DNA from: CAWUKT01 sp963923035
GTDB taxonomy: Bacteria > Bacteroidota > Bacteroidia > J057 > JADKCL01
Direction: 5' to 3'
Length of the DNA stretch: 64,000 nucleotides
Assembly (NCBI GenBank): GCA_963923035.1
Contig: CAWUKT010000006.1
Location: 86,942 to 150,941 of the forward strand
Below, one piece after another: positions 48,883-58,525 of this stretch (positions are counted from its first letter, which is position 1; the number at the start of each line of letters is the position of its first letter). Below the pieces are notes generated by a model. The model made no database searches and was not told the DNA's origin. It worked only from the letters and a program-made list of their open reading frames with translations. The position numbers were made by a program, and so were the translations under genes.

Positions 48883-50097
48883 TTGGACGACCTATTCCCT
48901 AAGCTGCTCGACCTATTTTCCTATTCAATTTTGACTGTGTCTGTGGTGGTGATGTTGACCATGCGCAAATCGCAGTTCAAAGGATTGGCGGCAAGTACAC
49001 TCCTGGTTTTCAGTTTGCTCATTCAGGTCGTAAAGGTTCAATTGGCCAGTTCCCTCAGCTGGCTTCCGTTTTTTTTTCTCCGACATCCCTTGATCTATTT
49101 CGCCATCCCCATGAGTTATTTCCTGGTGCGCTCTCAGATCAAGAAAATTGAATGGCGAGACGCGTTTCATGTTCTCCCGGGGCTATTGGCATTGACCATT
49201 TGGTATGTCATTTACTGTCGGTTACCCTTGGCGGCCCAGTTAGAAATTCACTATTCCCGGTTTACTGGAAATTTGCCGGTGTGGATCCGGGGAATGGATG
49301 CCATTGCATGGCTGGTGATGATTCCAATGTATGTGCTCTCCCTTTGGAGAGCTTTCGAACGATTTGAGAAGTGGAGGAAGGACTCTTCAGCCAGCCACCA
49401 GTCAAGGATAAGGTTCTATCGACTGGCCAGAAACCTCGTTCTGGGATTGGCAGGAATTGGTGCCGCAAGAGTTTTGATTGAGGGATTGGTTGAGCCAGGA
49501 GCTTATCACAGGACCCGAACCATCCTAGGAGTATTGAACGGAGTATATCTCGTATCGGCAATGCTTTTATTGATAAGGTATTACGTGAAGACGAAAAGCC
49601 ACCGGTACAAATACCTGCTTAATAGCACACGGGAGAAGTTTTTCTTGGTAAATGCAGGGGAAGAAGGCCGGCTTGGAACTCCTCGGTTGGACCCACTTTC
49701 CGCCCAAACATCTACCCAAACCGGGTTTTCCCTGCCGCCAGATCTGATTCAATCCCTTTACCAGGAACTGCAGCTTTGTTTGAAATGTGAGAGGGTCTAT
49801 TTGCAACCCAAGCTCACCCTTGAACAGCTGGCACAACGGATCGGAGTCTCCAGTCAAAGTTTGTCCTTTGTCATTAACCAGTGCGAACAGACAACTTTCC
49901 CCAACCTGATCAATCGGCATCGAATAGAATGGTTTGTCTCCCGGAAATACGACCCGAGCACCTCCCATTTTTCCATTCTCGGACTCGCACTGGAGGCAGG
50001 GTTCAATAGCAAATCAGCATTTTACGAAGCCTTCAAAAGAGAGAAAGGCTTGACCCCCACAGAGTTTTTCAAGTCGGCTTCCCAGAGAAAAGGTTGA
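48883..50097 (+). CDS. Membrane-bound AraC-family regulator (7TM-type)
   Basis: 404 residues from a TTG at 48883; the first ATG in frame (48952) would cut into the first membrane helix. About seven hydrophobic segments lie in residues 8-235. The C-terminal third has an AraC helix-turn-helix pair (LTLEQLAQRIGVSSQSLSFVIN at about 312-333, and ILGLALEAGFNSKSAFYEAFKREKGLTPTEF at about 365-395, shown here in part). Such proteins sense an envelope signal and regulate DNA directly from the membrane. It lies apart from its neighbours. Confidence 0.82.
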   Translation: MDDLFPKLLDLFSYSILTVSVVVMLTMRKSQFKGLAASTLLVFSLLIQVVKVQLASSLSWLPFFFLRHPLIYFAIPMSYFLVRSQIKKIEWRDAFHVLPGLLALTIWYVIYCRLPLAAQLEIHYSRFTGNLPVWIRGMDAIAWLVMIPMYVLSLWRAFERFEKWRKDSSASHQSRIRFYRLARNLVLGLAGIGAARVLIEGLVEPGAYHRTRTILGVLNGVYLVSAMLLLIRYYVKTKSHRYKYLLNSTREKFFLVNAGEEGRLGTPRLDPLSAQTSTQTGFSLPPDLIQSLYQELQLCLKCERVYLQPKLTLEQLAQRIGVSSQSLSFVINQCEQTTFPNLINRHRIEWFVSRKYDPSTSHFSILGLALEAGFNSKSAFYEAFKREKGLTPTEFFKSASQRKG

Positions 50098-50214
50098 CCG
50101 GAAAAAAGTCCCCTGCTTGATTGGGCAGAGGGAAAAATACTGTCCGGGAATATAATTCAGGAGGATTTTATCCTTGTTCGATGCGTTTATGGGCGTCGAA
50201 ACCAATCCATTTAA

Positions 50215-51669
50215 ATGATGCCCAACCAAGATTTACACCAACTGGTGCACGCTTTGTCCAAGTCTGAAAAGCGGTACTTGCGCATGGTGGCCCATTTCCG
50301 GAATTCGGGACGGGGGACCAATTCTGAGTTACTTCTCGACGCACTGCTAAGGCAACCGGACTACGACCATGCCGCCCTGAAACACCATTTTAGAGGGACA
50401 TCCATTGCCAACCGGCTGTCCGCCGAGAAGGGACAACTATTTGAAATGATTCTGCGGAGCCTGCGGATTCAGTTCCAGGACCAGCGGAGCTATTTTCGGG
50501 TAAGAAGAATGATGTGGGATGTAAAATTACTGTTCGACCGGCGTTTATACGTGTCCTGCGAGAAACGACTGAAGAAGGCCCGGGAGCTGGCCGAGAAGGG
50601 GGAAGACTTTCCGGTCCTGCTGGAAATTCTATTTTGGCAACGAAGACTAAGGAAAGAACTCTCCAACTCGGATCAACAACTCCAGGCAAGGAACTGGGAT
50701 GAGCAATTCCAAAATTTGATCGGCAGAATTCAAAATTACCATAGGTACAGTACCAGCTACGATGACTTGCTCTTTCAGACCACCCGTCACCCGTACGGAG
50801 ATTCCCTCGGCACGCTTTGCTCAGATGCCCTAATGGACCAATCTCCTCCGGCCAATGAATTTTACCCCCGGCATTTCTATTTGTGGATGCGAACCTTGGC
50901 CTCGGCCGACAAGGGGGATTTTGAGACCGCGTCCGGATGGATCACCCAATTGAAAAACTGGTGGGAATCCCACCAAGAGTTGTGTCGGGCCGAGAGCGAC
51001 GAGTACAAATCCATTGTGGCAGAACATATCTCCCTGAATCTGTTGCTCCGAAAAAACAATACCTTCAAAAAGGAGCTGAAGGCACTCCACAGTTTGGGCA
51101 ATACCAGTTTGCACTGTGCTTTCCTGACCGATCAATTGAGTTATTATTTGGAATCGTTGTTTCTGGCAAGTCGCTTATCGGCCCCCAGTTCAGATGCCAC
51201 CAGGGTCGCTACCTGGCTAAAAGTAGAGTACAATAGAATCAGGAACAGGTACAAATTTGCGATGGCCTACAATTTGGCGGTGGTATTCCTCTTGAAACAG
51301 GAAACTTCCACGGCTCTCGTGTGGATCAACAAAATTGTGAATACAAGTGGGTCTCCTGAGCAAAAACGCCTCCTGAATGCTTCCCTCCTGTTGAGGATGG
51401 TCGTCCACCTAGAATTGGAAAACTATGAACTGGTTATCCGCATGGAACAAAATTACCGCCGATCTACCCGGAGGCTTAAGGGAGCCTCCCATTTTGAACA
51501 AATCGTATTGAAGTCCATCCGCAGCCTTTCTCTCACCCAGCCCAAGGACTGTGATTCAATTCGGCGAGCGATGGCCCAGGATTTAATTCAATTGCAACAG
51601 CACAGGCCCGTCTACCAGAACTTAGTTGGCGTCAGGGAAATGATCCTGTGGTCGGGGCATTCGAATTGA
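50215..51669 (+). CDS. Uncharacterised helical protein
   Basis: 484 residues, without signal peptide or membrane helices. The N-terminus (DLHQLVHALSKSEKRYLRMVAHF) matches a common, poorly characterised Bacteroidota family of helical, TPR-like proteins. Many helix pairs of about 35-40 residues follow. It starts 118 bases after the AraC-type regulator. Function unknown. Confidence 0.6.
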   Translation: MMPNQDLHQLVHALSKSEKRYLRMVAHFRNSGRGTNSELLLDALLRQPDYDHAALKHHFRGTSIANRLSAEKGQLFEMILRSLRIQFQDQRSYFRVRRMMWDVKLLFDRRLYVSCEKRLKKARELAEKGEDFPVLLEILFWQRRLRKELSNSDQQLQARNWDEQFQNLIGRIQNYHRYSTSYDDLLFQTTRHPYGDSLGTLCSDALMDQSPPANEFYPRHFYLWMRTLASADKGDFETASGWITQLKNWWESHQELCRAESDEYKSIVAEHISLNLLLRKNNTFKKELKALHSLGNTSLHCAFLTDQLSYYLESLFLASRLSAPSSDATRVATWLKVEYNRIRNRYKFAMAYNLAVVFLLKQETSTALVWINKIVNTSGSPEQKRLLNASLLLRMVVHLELENYELVIRMEQNYRRSTRRLKGASHFEQIVLKSIRSLSLTQPKDCDSIRRAMAQDLIQLQQHRPVYQNLVGVREMILWSGHSN

Positions 51670-51676
51670 AAAAAGA

Positions 51677-51707
51677 CATTGAGGGGCGAATTCCCCGCCC
51701 CTCAATG
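51677..51707 (-). terminator. Intrinsic terminator between convergent genes
   Basis: A perfect 12-bp stem (CATTGAGGGGCG / CGCCCCTCAATG) with a 7-base loop. The T run (GTCTTTTTTC) is on the minus-strand side, so it mainly serves the gene ending at 51724, but the hairpin lies just 8 bases after the plus-strand stop at 51669. Confidence 0.85.
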
Positions 51708-51723
51708 GAAAATTGGAAGGAGC

Positions 51724-52251
51724 TTACTTTAGAGGGGCCGCCAATACGCGGATAGAGCGCACTTTTTCACTTTTGATTCGAAAGCCCACCCCTACAATTA
51801 CTTTGTTGTTGTCCTCATCGGGTTTATAATGCTCCTGAAGATCTCCTTTCCCGTTTCCTTTTCGGTCCAACCCTTCCTGAAGTTTCCCATTGTAAACATT
51901 TTGGAACCAGATTCCCGTTTTTTTGACCTTCCCGTCGTTGGCGGCAAACCCACACCCGGTCACGATCCCCTCCGAAAGAAATTCTTCTGACTCAAAGTCA
52001 TAGGCATCCAGGGTGGTACTTCCCCCATCATTCCCCGTTGAAATACGCCAATATTGCTGTCCAGACTTGGTATGATAGACCCGAAGACCAATTTCGGTGG
52101 CTTCTTTCTTGGAGGCACTCGAGCCAATGCCAATGACAAATTCATTTGGGTCCGTCAAGCAAACAAGTTTCTCGGTATCTCCCTTGCAAACCTCGCTTAC
52201 CTTTTCCTTGTTCCATTCAAGTCCGATTAAAGTATCATTACTGTATCCCAT
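51724..52251 (-). CDS. Uncharacterised protein
   Basis: 175 residues from the ATG at 52251 (MGYSNDTLIGLEWN). The frame is open further upstream to 52323, with a hydrophobic run (ICCIILILFFMGY) that could be a signal anchor, so the start is uncertain. The body is beta-rich with repeated Gly pairs (FVIGIGSSAS, IVTGCGFAAND, VIVGVGFRIKSEKV). These three similar segments suggest an internal repeat of a beta-sandwich or lectin-like fold. A strong terminator follows. Confidence 0.55.
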   Translation of the reverse strand: MGYSNDTLIGLEWNKEKVSEVCKGDTEKLVCLTDPNEFVIGIGSSASKKEATEIGLRVYHTKSGQQYWRISTGNDGGSTTLDAYDFESEEFLSEGIVTGCGFAANDGKVKKTGIWFQNVYNGKLQEGLDRKGNGKGDLQEHYKPDEDNNKVIVGVGFRIKSEKVRSIRVLAAPLK

Positions 52252-52477
52252 GAAAAAAAGTATTAGAATAATGCAGCAAATCGGTTGCTTTCCGGCAATT
52301 CCACAGTGGAACCGCACGGTCAATCAAATACATTTCCATGCCACCCCCAATGCAACCTAAAGGGCAAAGTACTTCATCCAATCCAGAAATTGGGAGTGTA
52401 TAGATCTGACAGTCAGTATATAATGGGAGATATGAGTACGGTGTTCACGGGAATTGCGTCTGCTTTTCCAAGCCATC

Positions 52478-53422
52478 CTACTCCACCAACGGCCACTCCA
52501 CCCGTTTCCGCCCCGCAAAGATTCCAAAGCCACCCTCCACATTCGTGAAGACCTGCGTCGGCTGCGCGAAGGGATTGTCCACCGAATTCTCGTAGGCCTC
52601 CACCGACCGCCGGTAATTGAAATAGTCTGCGCCGCCCATCGTGAACGAGACCGTGCCGAGCAGGGCAAAATTCTCGTCTTCGTCGATGAAGAAATCGTCG
52701 GGGAGGAGCAGCCGGAGGGTATAGGCCTGTCCATCGAACGCAGCGTCGCGCAGGTAGGCGCGGTCGTAGAAACTGTCACCGGTGATGTCCGCCAACTGGT
52801 TGTCGGTATCGATATTGGGGTCGGTACAGGTAAATGCGACGGGGAAATCAAAATACAAGGTTTCGGCTTGGTCGATGTAAATGTACTCGCCGATGATTTC
52901 GATGATGTAGAAGTTGGCTTCGCCGGGAGGATCCTGGAAGTGGATATCAACCTGAAGGTCGACTGAGCTGTCCGGGTTCAAAATGCGGGTGGTGTCCATG
53001 CGCAATCCCTGGAGCTGGCCAGGGATGCTGCTCGTACTGGAAACCGTCGCAAATCCCGGAGCGGTGGCCTGGACGCGGTAGGTGGGGCCCACCTGGGGGA
53101 ATTCGGTTGCGGAAGTGAAATCGCCGTTTCCCTGGTCCACCAACGATGTGATGAGGTTACCGTTGGCGTCCTGAATTTCCACGACCCCATTCTGAACTTG
53201 CCGGAAAGAGGAGGTATCGAGGATGTCCAGGCTTTGGCTCAGGCTGACATGCCACAGCGAATCCTCCGCAAAGAAGCTGTTGACGACGAGCTTGGATTCG
53301 GTGACTTCGGGGCTGAAGGGCAATTCCTTCTCACAGCCCATTTGGCCGAGGCCCATGCCCAGGAGCAGCGCCAGAAGGAGGGAGCGGGAGGAGCGGAGAG
53401 AGGGGATGAAATGCTTGTCCAT
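52478..53422 (-). CDS. DUF4249 lipoprotein
   Basis: 314 residues. A lipobox ends at Cys30 (LGQMGC). The body is beta-rich with ESKLVVNSFFAEDSLWHVSLSQS, typical of DUF4249 (an outer-membrane-associated Bacteroidota family with immunoglobulin-like strands). It follows the TonB-dependent receptor gene by 6 bases on the same strand, the usual pairing, and probably assists that receptor. The ligand is unknown. Confidence 0.85.
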   Translation of the reverse strand: MDKHFIPSLRSSRSLLLALLLGMGLGQMGCEKELPFSPEVTESKLVVNSFFAEDSLWHVSLSQSLDILDTSSFRQVQNGVVEIQDANGNLITSLVDQGNGDFTSATEFPQVGPTYRVQATAPGFATVSSTSSIPGQLQGLRMDTTRILNPDSSVDLQVDIHFQDPPGEANFYIIEIIGEYIYIDQAETLYFDFPVAFTCTDPNIDTDNQLADITGDSFYDRAYLRDAAFDGQAYTLRLLLPDDFFIDEDENFALLGTVSFTMGGADYFNYRRSVEAYENSVDNPFAQPTQVFTNVEGGFGIFAGRKRVEWPLVE

Positions 53423-53428
53423 GGGAAA

Positions 53429-55810
53429 TCAGAATTTGAAGCTGTAAGAAACGCTGGGAATGAGGGGAAACAGGCTGAGTTGGTACAGCTTCCGCTGGTT
53501 GTTGCTGTCGTAGTCGAAGTACAGGAAGAACGGATTCTGGCGGTTGTAGGCATTGTAGACCCCGACACTCCAGGTCCGCTCAAACAGCCGCTTTTTCTTG
53601 TGGAAATTCACCCCGACGTCGAGTCGGTGGTAGGAGGGCATCCGGAAATTGTTCCGCTGCGGGAAGGTCTGAAAGCCGCCGTTCTCCAGGGAATTCCAGA
53701 CATTTTCCAGGGGCGAATCCACCAGGCCCTGGAACCGCTCCTGCGCCAGGGTCAGCGCATTTCCTGTGCCGTAGACCCATACGACGCCCACATCAATGCG
53801 CTCATTGAACTTGTGCGTCACCGCCGCGCCGATGTCGTGGCGGCGGTCGTAGAGATAGGGGAAGGGCTCCCCGAAATTCAGGTCGTCAAATTGCCGGTTC
53901 GTCCAGCTCAAGGTATAGCCGACCCAACCGCTCGTTTTCCCAATCTTCCGTTCCAACAGCACTTCCGCCCCGTAACTTTCTCCCCGCCCAAACACCACAT
54001 TCGATTGCCAATCGTTCGACGCCCCGAGGAAGCTGCTCCCTTCCTTGTAATCGATCAGGCCCGACATTTCCTTGTAATAGGCCTCGACCGTCAACTGAAA
54101 TCCGAGGGGCAGACTCCGGGCGTATCCCAGCGCAAATTGGTGCGATTGCTGGGGCGCGACCTGGTCCGTGACCGGCACCCACAGGTCCGTCGGCAGCCCG
54201 ATGGTGGGATTGGTCAGGAGGTGGAGAAATTGCGTCATGCGGGCGTAGGAAGCCTTGATCGACGAGTTGTCATTGAGGAGGTAGCGGCCGGAAAAGCGCG
54301 GTTGCAGGCTATTGTACCATTTGTCCCCCACCAAAAAGCCCGCCGCGTGCAGTCCTGCATTGACCTTGATCCGCCGCGAAATCTCCCAATCGTCCTCGAT
54401 GTACAGCCAGTGTTCGTGGGCAAATTGCTTGTTGGAGCCGTAGGTCGTGTCGATGGGCGGACTGTCGCCCTCGTTCACCTGGAACTGGTTGACACCGGGG
54501 ATGAAGGTATGGTAGGTATTGCCGCCGCCGAACTTGATGGCGTGGTCGGCGTTGGGGTGGTAGTCAAAATCGAACTTGGTGGTCCAGTCGTTGATGCCCG
54601 ACAGGTAATTGAAGCCGATGAGGTCCCGGCGGGTCGAGTCGGGCGTGGTGACCGTGCTCCGTTCCTCAAAGCCCACATCAAACTGGTACTGGCTATACGT
54701 ACCCGTCACGTTCACGAACAGTTTCGGGGTGATGATCTTGTTCCAACGCAGCGCCCCGATGGCATTTCCCCACCGCAAATTGCTGCGGGAGACGTCCTCG
54801 TAGGATTCCTGATCAAAGGTATACTTGTCCTCGATGTTGACGTAGAAGCGGTCCAACCCAAAATAGCCACTCGCAAAGAGCCGGCTGTTGTCGGAAAACT
54901 TGTGGTTGACCTTGGCATTGAGGTCCCAGAAATAATAGCCGCCGTTGATGTTCTCCTCCTGGGCCGCATTGGCCGCGGCGATGAGCGGCTTGGCGAGCAG
55001 GTCGATATAGGTCCGCCGCCCCGAGACGATAAAAGACGTCTTGTCCTTGATGATGGGCCCTTCCAGAGAGAGTTTCGAAGAAATCAACCCCACGCTGCCC
55101 TCGCCGTGGAATTCCTTGAGGTTGCCCTCCTTCATCCGGATGTCGATCACGGAGGAGAGCCGGCCGCCATAATGCGCCGGAAAGCCTCCCTTGACCAATT
55201 TGACGCTGTTGATGGCGTCGGCGTTGAACACCGAGAAGAAGCCAAACAGGTGGTTGGCATTGTACACCGGCACCCCGTCCAGCAAGATCAGGTTCTGGTC
55301 CGGACCGCCGCCCCGCACATAAATTCCGCTGGCCCCTTCCGTCCCCGATTGCACCCCCGGCAGCAACTGGATCGTTTTCAGGATGTCCTTTTCCCCCAAC
55401 AACACCGGCAGCGCCTTCACCTTCTCCATCGACACATCAATGGTACTCATCTGGGATTGCTCCTCGATCCGCTCCAATTCCGACGCCGTGATCTCCACCG
55501 TCTCCAATTCCAGGGAGGGCTTCAGGTCGAGGTTCAGCACCTTGTCCGCCTCCAATACAAATTGGTATTCCATGGCCTGGTAGCCCACAAAACTGCTGCG
55601 GAGGATGACGCTGTCGGCGGGCAGGGTCAGGCTGAAAAAGCCATATTCATTGCTGATGGTGCCCTTCCCGGACCGCGTATCGTAGACCGACGCGCCGATG
55701 AGGGGTTCGCCGGATTCGAGGTCTTGGACGTAGCCGCTGATGGTGGGATTCTGGGCAAAGAGCGCGCCGGACAGAAGTCCCATGAAAAGGGTAGAAAGCC
55801 AGATCTTCAT
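53429..55810 (-). CDS. TonB-dependent outer-membrane receptor
   Basis: 793 residues. A signal peptide (1-19) is followed by a carboxypeptidase-regulatory-like domain (about 22-105, ISGYVQDLESGEPLIGASVY), a plug domain (about 115-240, with PVLLGEKDILKTIQLLPGVQ and GIYVRGGGPDQNLILLDGVPVY, in part) and a 22-strand barrel ending in SYSFKF. It imports an unknown substrate with energy from TonB. The partner lipoprotein gene lies directly downstream. The intergenic region upstream holds the first 21-bp repeat array. Confidence 0.92.
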   Translation of the reverse strand: MKIWLSTLFMGLLSGALFAQNPTISGYVQDLESGEPLIGASVYDTRSGKGTISNEYGFFSLTLPADSVILRSSFVGYQAMEYQFVLEADKVLNLDLKPSLELETVEITASELERIEEQSQMSTIDVSMEKVKALPVLLGEKDILKTIQLLPGVQSGTEGASGIYVRGGGPDQNLILLDGVPVYNANHLFGFFSVFNADAINSVKLVKGGFPAHYGGRLSSVIDIRMKEGNLKEFHGEGSVGLISSKLSLEGPIIKDKTSFIVSGRRTYIDLLAKPLIAAANAAQEENINGGYYFWDLNAKVNHKFSDNSRLFASGYFGLDRFYVNIEDKYTFDQESYEDVSRSNLRWGNAIGALRWNKIITPKLFVNVTGTYSQYQFDVGFEERSTVTTPDSTRRDLIGFNYLSGINDWTTKFDFDYHPNADHAIKFGGGNTYHTFIPGVNQFQVNEGDSPPIDTTYGSNKQFAHEHWLYIEDDWEISRRIKVNAGLHAAGFLVGDKWYNSLQPRFSGRYLLNDNSSIKASYARMTQFLHLLTNPTIGLPTDLWVPVTDQVAPQQSHQFALGYARSLPLGFQLTVEAYYKEMSGLIDYKEGSSFLGASNDWQSNVVFGRGESYGAEVLLERKIGKTSGWVGYTLSWTNRQFDDLNFGEPFPYLYDRRHDIGAAVTHKFNERIDVGVVWVYGTGNALTLAQERFQGLVDSPLENVWNSLENGGFQTFPQRNNFRMPSYHRLDVGVNFHKKKRLFERTWSVGVYNAYNRQNPFFLYFDYDSNNQRKLYQLSLFPLIPSVSYSFKF

Positions 55811-56069
55811 TGTTATAGTACGGTTTGTGGTAAAAATGGGGATTGTCCGGCGGAATTCAAGGGTAATTATTTTTCCGACTGGGAAGTGTCGGGTGGGAGA
55901 TAGGGGGATGGGGAAAGAGGCGCCTGAGATGGGTTTTGAGGGCTGGGAAAAGGGGAGGAGATACTCGGGGAGGGAGAATGGACCGGAAAAATGCAGAGCG
56001 GAAATGGAGAAATGGACGGTTGGTGCGGGGAAATGCAGATTCTGACCGGCTCAACTAGTTAAAAAGTTC

Positions 56070-56300
56070 AGTTAACTGAGTTCTGCATCCAGTTAACTGG
56101 GTTCCGAAGCCAGTTAACTAGATTCTCAATCCAGTTAACTGGATTCTAAGTTGAGTTAACTGAGTTCTATACCCAGTTAACTGGGTTCACAAGCTAGTTA
56201 ACTGGGTTTTATATCCAGTTAACTGGGTTCTAAGACCAGTTAACTAAGTGCAGCATCCAGTTAACTGGATTGATAAGCCAGTTGAAGGGCTTCAAAGCCC
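56070..56300. repeat. Array 1: eleven 21-bp palindrome-centred repeats
   Basis: Units start at 56070, 56091, 56112 and so on to 56280, all exactly 21 bases apart. Each begins AGTTAACTGGGTTC or close to it, followed by 7 variable bases usually ending CC. The core AGTTAACT is palindromic, and several junctions extend the palindrome to 16-18 bases, for example at 56175 and 56133. No reading frame stays open across it on either strand, so it is probably non-coding. It lies upstream of the TonB-receptor gene. Confidence 0.9.
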
Positions 56301-56506
56301 CCATTTTGCGAATAAGCCCTTGCCTCCTGGTATTCAATTCGAAATCGTCCCGGCGAGGCTGTACATCTCCTGGGAACCAACTGGAATGGCGGTACAGGTG
56401 GCGGGGTTCATCCTTGCGCTTTTTCTGTCGGGGATGCCTTGGATACTGTTACTTAAATCTATGGGCTTGTGAATGGTCAGGGGAGGGGCGTCTAACTGAG
56501 AAATAC

Positions 56507-56536
56507 CAGAGGCTGCCTCTTTGGGGGCAGCCTCTG
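56507..56536 (-). terminator. Hairpin terminator after broken repeat-protein gene
   Basis: A perfect 11-bp stem (CAGAGGCTGCC / GGCAGCCTCTG) with an 8-base loop, followed on the minus strand by GTATTTCTC, 71 bases past the stop at 56607. Confidence 0.65.
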
Positions 56537-56606
56537 ATGAAAAAGGTAATCTCTTGATAGAGCCTGATGGGTAAAAAAGGACTTGAGAGAACCTTTAGAG
56601 ATGAGC

Positions 56607-57158
56607 CTAATTTGCGGGCGCAGTAGTTTCGTCAAAGAATAAGAAGTAAGCAGCCGAAGCAATGTTGTGATTGGTCCAGGGAGTTCCTGAGATCCCTCCA
56701 CCAATCTGGCGAATTTGACCAATTAACTCCCAATCATACTTCCCTACTTTTCTGTAAATCCATACATAATCCGTTCCACCGCCTGCTTTCTCTGCCTTCC
56801 CAATGATTTCGTAATCCCACTTCCCGACCTTTTTCTCAATCCATACCGTCTCAATTCCTCCTCCATTAGGCCTGACCTTTCCCACCGTGGCAAAATCATA
56901 CTTCCCTGCCTTTTCCTCAATCCAGATGTCGTCCGTACCACCATGGGCGGCACGGGCCTGACCTACAGTTTCAAAATCGTACTTTCCAGCCTTTCGGTCA
57001 ATCCAGTAGTCATAGCTTCCCCCACCCTAGAACCTTGACTTACCTACAATCTCGAAATCGTATTTCGAGACCTTTTTTTCGATCCACACCTCTTGGGCAA
57101 AGAGACCAGTGGAGCAAATGGCGAACAAAACTGGGATCAAAACAAAAAACTTCTTCAT
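56607..57158 (-). pseudogene. Secreted protein with five 27-residue repeats, interrupted by one TAG
   Basis: Read from the ATG at 57158, the product has a signal peptide (1-22, ending LFAQ) and five repeats of 27 residues with the pattern VWIEKKVGKYDFEIVGK then about ten residues with GGG. It ends SAAYFLFFDETTAPAN. A single in-frame TAG at 57027-57029 (codon 44) interrupts repeat 1 at a position that is variable in the other repeats; no other damage is seen. A promoter element (TAATTTTG at 57201-57208) and a terminator remain. It could be a recent pseudogene, a sequencing error, or a readthrough site. The function is unknown. Confidence 0.75.
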
Positions 57159-57200
57159 TTTTAGAGGTAATTAGTGATTAAATTATTAGTGATGATGCCG

Positions 57201-57208
57201 CAAAATTA
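57201..57208 (-). promoter_or_regulatory. Promoter -7 element of repeat-protein gene (TAATTTTG)
   Basis: A TAnnTTTG match on the minus strand, 42 bases upstream of the ATG at 57158. Confidence 0.5.
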
Positions 57209-57411
57209 GCCTGCACTACCATGAATCACCGCTATAATGGATAAATGAAATGGAAGGCCATACCAATGAGGTTTTTTGAAGGATCATCGACTATTTTTCA
57301 AATAGCTTAAGCCAAGAAAGCATAGAAAATCCCGAACAATCCATCAGCTGAGAGATGACTGGCTACACCCATCAATAAACTCTGCCGGAATTAGATCGCA
57401 GCAAGAGGTTC

Positions 57412-57705
57412 AGTTAACTGGGTCCAGGAAGTAGTTCACTGCATTCAGAAAGTAGCTAACTACTTTGGCGTGGCAGTTAGCTACCTCGCCAAGGTAGTTA
57501 ACTACCTCAACACTGTAGTTAACTACTGTCACATAGCAGTAAACTACCTTGGCAGAACAGTTAACTACATTCAAAAAGTAGTTTGCTGGATACTGAAAGT
57601 AGTTAGCTACCTTCACAAAGTAGTTAACTGGGTCCTGAAAGCAGTTCGCTACTTTCAGAAGGTAGTTAACTGCCTTCGAATAGTAGTTCGCCTGTCTCAC
57701 CCCCG
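57412..57705. repeat. Array 2: fourteen 21-bp palindrome-centred repeats
   Basis: Units start at 57412, 57433, 57454 and so on to 57685, all exactly 21 bases apart. The consensus is AGTTAACTAC, then about five pyrimidine-rich bases, then AGAAAGT, so junctions form AAGTAGTTAACTACTT-like palindromes. It shares the core AGTTAACT with array 1 but has different arms (TA/TA against CC/GG). Reading frames are open on both strands with heptapeptide VNYLxKV-like repeats, which follows from the palindromes. I favour a non-coding role. It ends 225 bases before the sigma factor gene. Confidence 0.88.
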
Positions 57706-57929
57706 CATTGTTCCGAACCCTCTTCTTAATCGAGCCCCCAACCGAAGCATTGTCCCGATCCCACTGTACCCCTAGGCGAAAAACTCCTGAATCGCTTCGC
57801 CCTTCCGCCCCGTTTCCCCCAATACCTCGGCCAGTAGGATTCCCAAGATCACCCTCCCCCAATTGCCGCTTCCCCCGCAAAGGTCTATCTTAGCTCCGCC
57901 CTTCGGGGCCGACTACAATCGCAGATACT

Positions 57930-58499
57930 TTGGCGCAACCGACGTCCGATCCACACCAATTGCTCCTGGCCGCCGTGGCCCGGGGGGACAAAACCGCATT
58001 CCGCAAGCTCTACGAAGCCTTGGGGACGCGGGTGTACAATACTGCGCTGAGTTTTACCAAGCACCCCCAGGACGCTGAGGACATCACCCAGGAAGTTTTT
58101 GCCCGGGTCTTTCGCTCCGCCGCCAAGTTCAAGGGCGGCTCGACGGTGGCGACCTGGGTCTACCGCATCGCCGTCAATGCCTCGCTGAGCCATGTCGAAC
58201 GGAAGAAAAAGCGTTCGATTTTCCGCCGGACGGAGGAGCTGCCCGACACCCCCGATTTTGACCATCCGGGCGTCCTGCTGGAAAAGAAGGAGCAGGCGCG
58301 CCTCTTGTTCAAGGTCATCGATACCCTTCCCCCCAACCAACGTACGGCCTTCATCCTGAGCTATGTCGAGGAATTGCCGCGGCAGGAAGTGGCGGATGTG
58401 ATGGAGCTGTCCTTGAAGGCGGTGGAGTCCTTGTTGATGCGGGGAAAAAAGAATCTGCGGGAAAAATTGAAAAAAATGTATCCGCCGCGAAGGAAATGA
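57930..58499 (+). CDS. ECF-type RNA polymerase sigma factor
   Basis: 189 residues from a TTG at 57930 (MAQPTSDPHQLLL); no ATG precedes the sigma-2 region. Region 2 (about 15-85, with AFRKLYEALG, DAEDITQEVFARVF and TWVYRIAVN) and region 4 (about 125-180, with LPPNQRTAFILSYVEELPRQEVADVM) are complete. Linker 80-125 is short. Such sigmas are freed from a membrane anti-sigma by envelope signals. The next gene, 26 bases on, is a likely anti-sigma. The 21-bp array lies upstream. Confidence 0.9.
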   Translation: MAQPTSDPHQLLLAAVARGDKTAFRKLYEALGTRVYNTALSFTKHPQDAEDITQEVFARVFRSAAKFKGGSTVATWVYRIAVNASLSHVERKKKRSIFRRTEELPDTPDFDHPGVLLEKKEQARLLFKVIDTLPPNQRTAFILSYVEELPRQEVADVMELSLKAVESLLMRGKKNLREKLKKMYPPRRK

Positions 58500-58525
58500 A
58501 AAAGTACTGAGTCTAACCAAATACC

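Noticed and set aside
53198..55903. Plus-strand 901-residue open frame opposite the TonB receptor
   Set aside because: It is antisense to a well-supported receptor gene, has no domain or signal, and follows the codon pattern of the opposite gene.
56070..57705. CRISPR array
   Set aside because: Units are contiguous 21-bp tandem repeats with no unique spacers of constant length, and no cas genes are nearby.
57410..57880. 156-residue minus-strand frame with VNY-type heptads across array 2
   Set aside because: The heptads follow from a 21-bp palindromic unit and appear on both strands; array 1 has stops in all frames, so a coding role is not supported.
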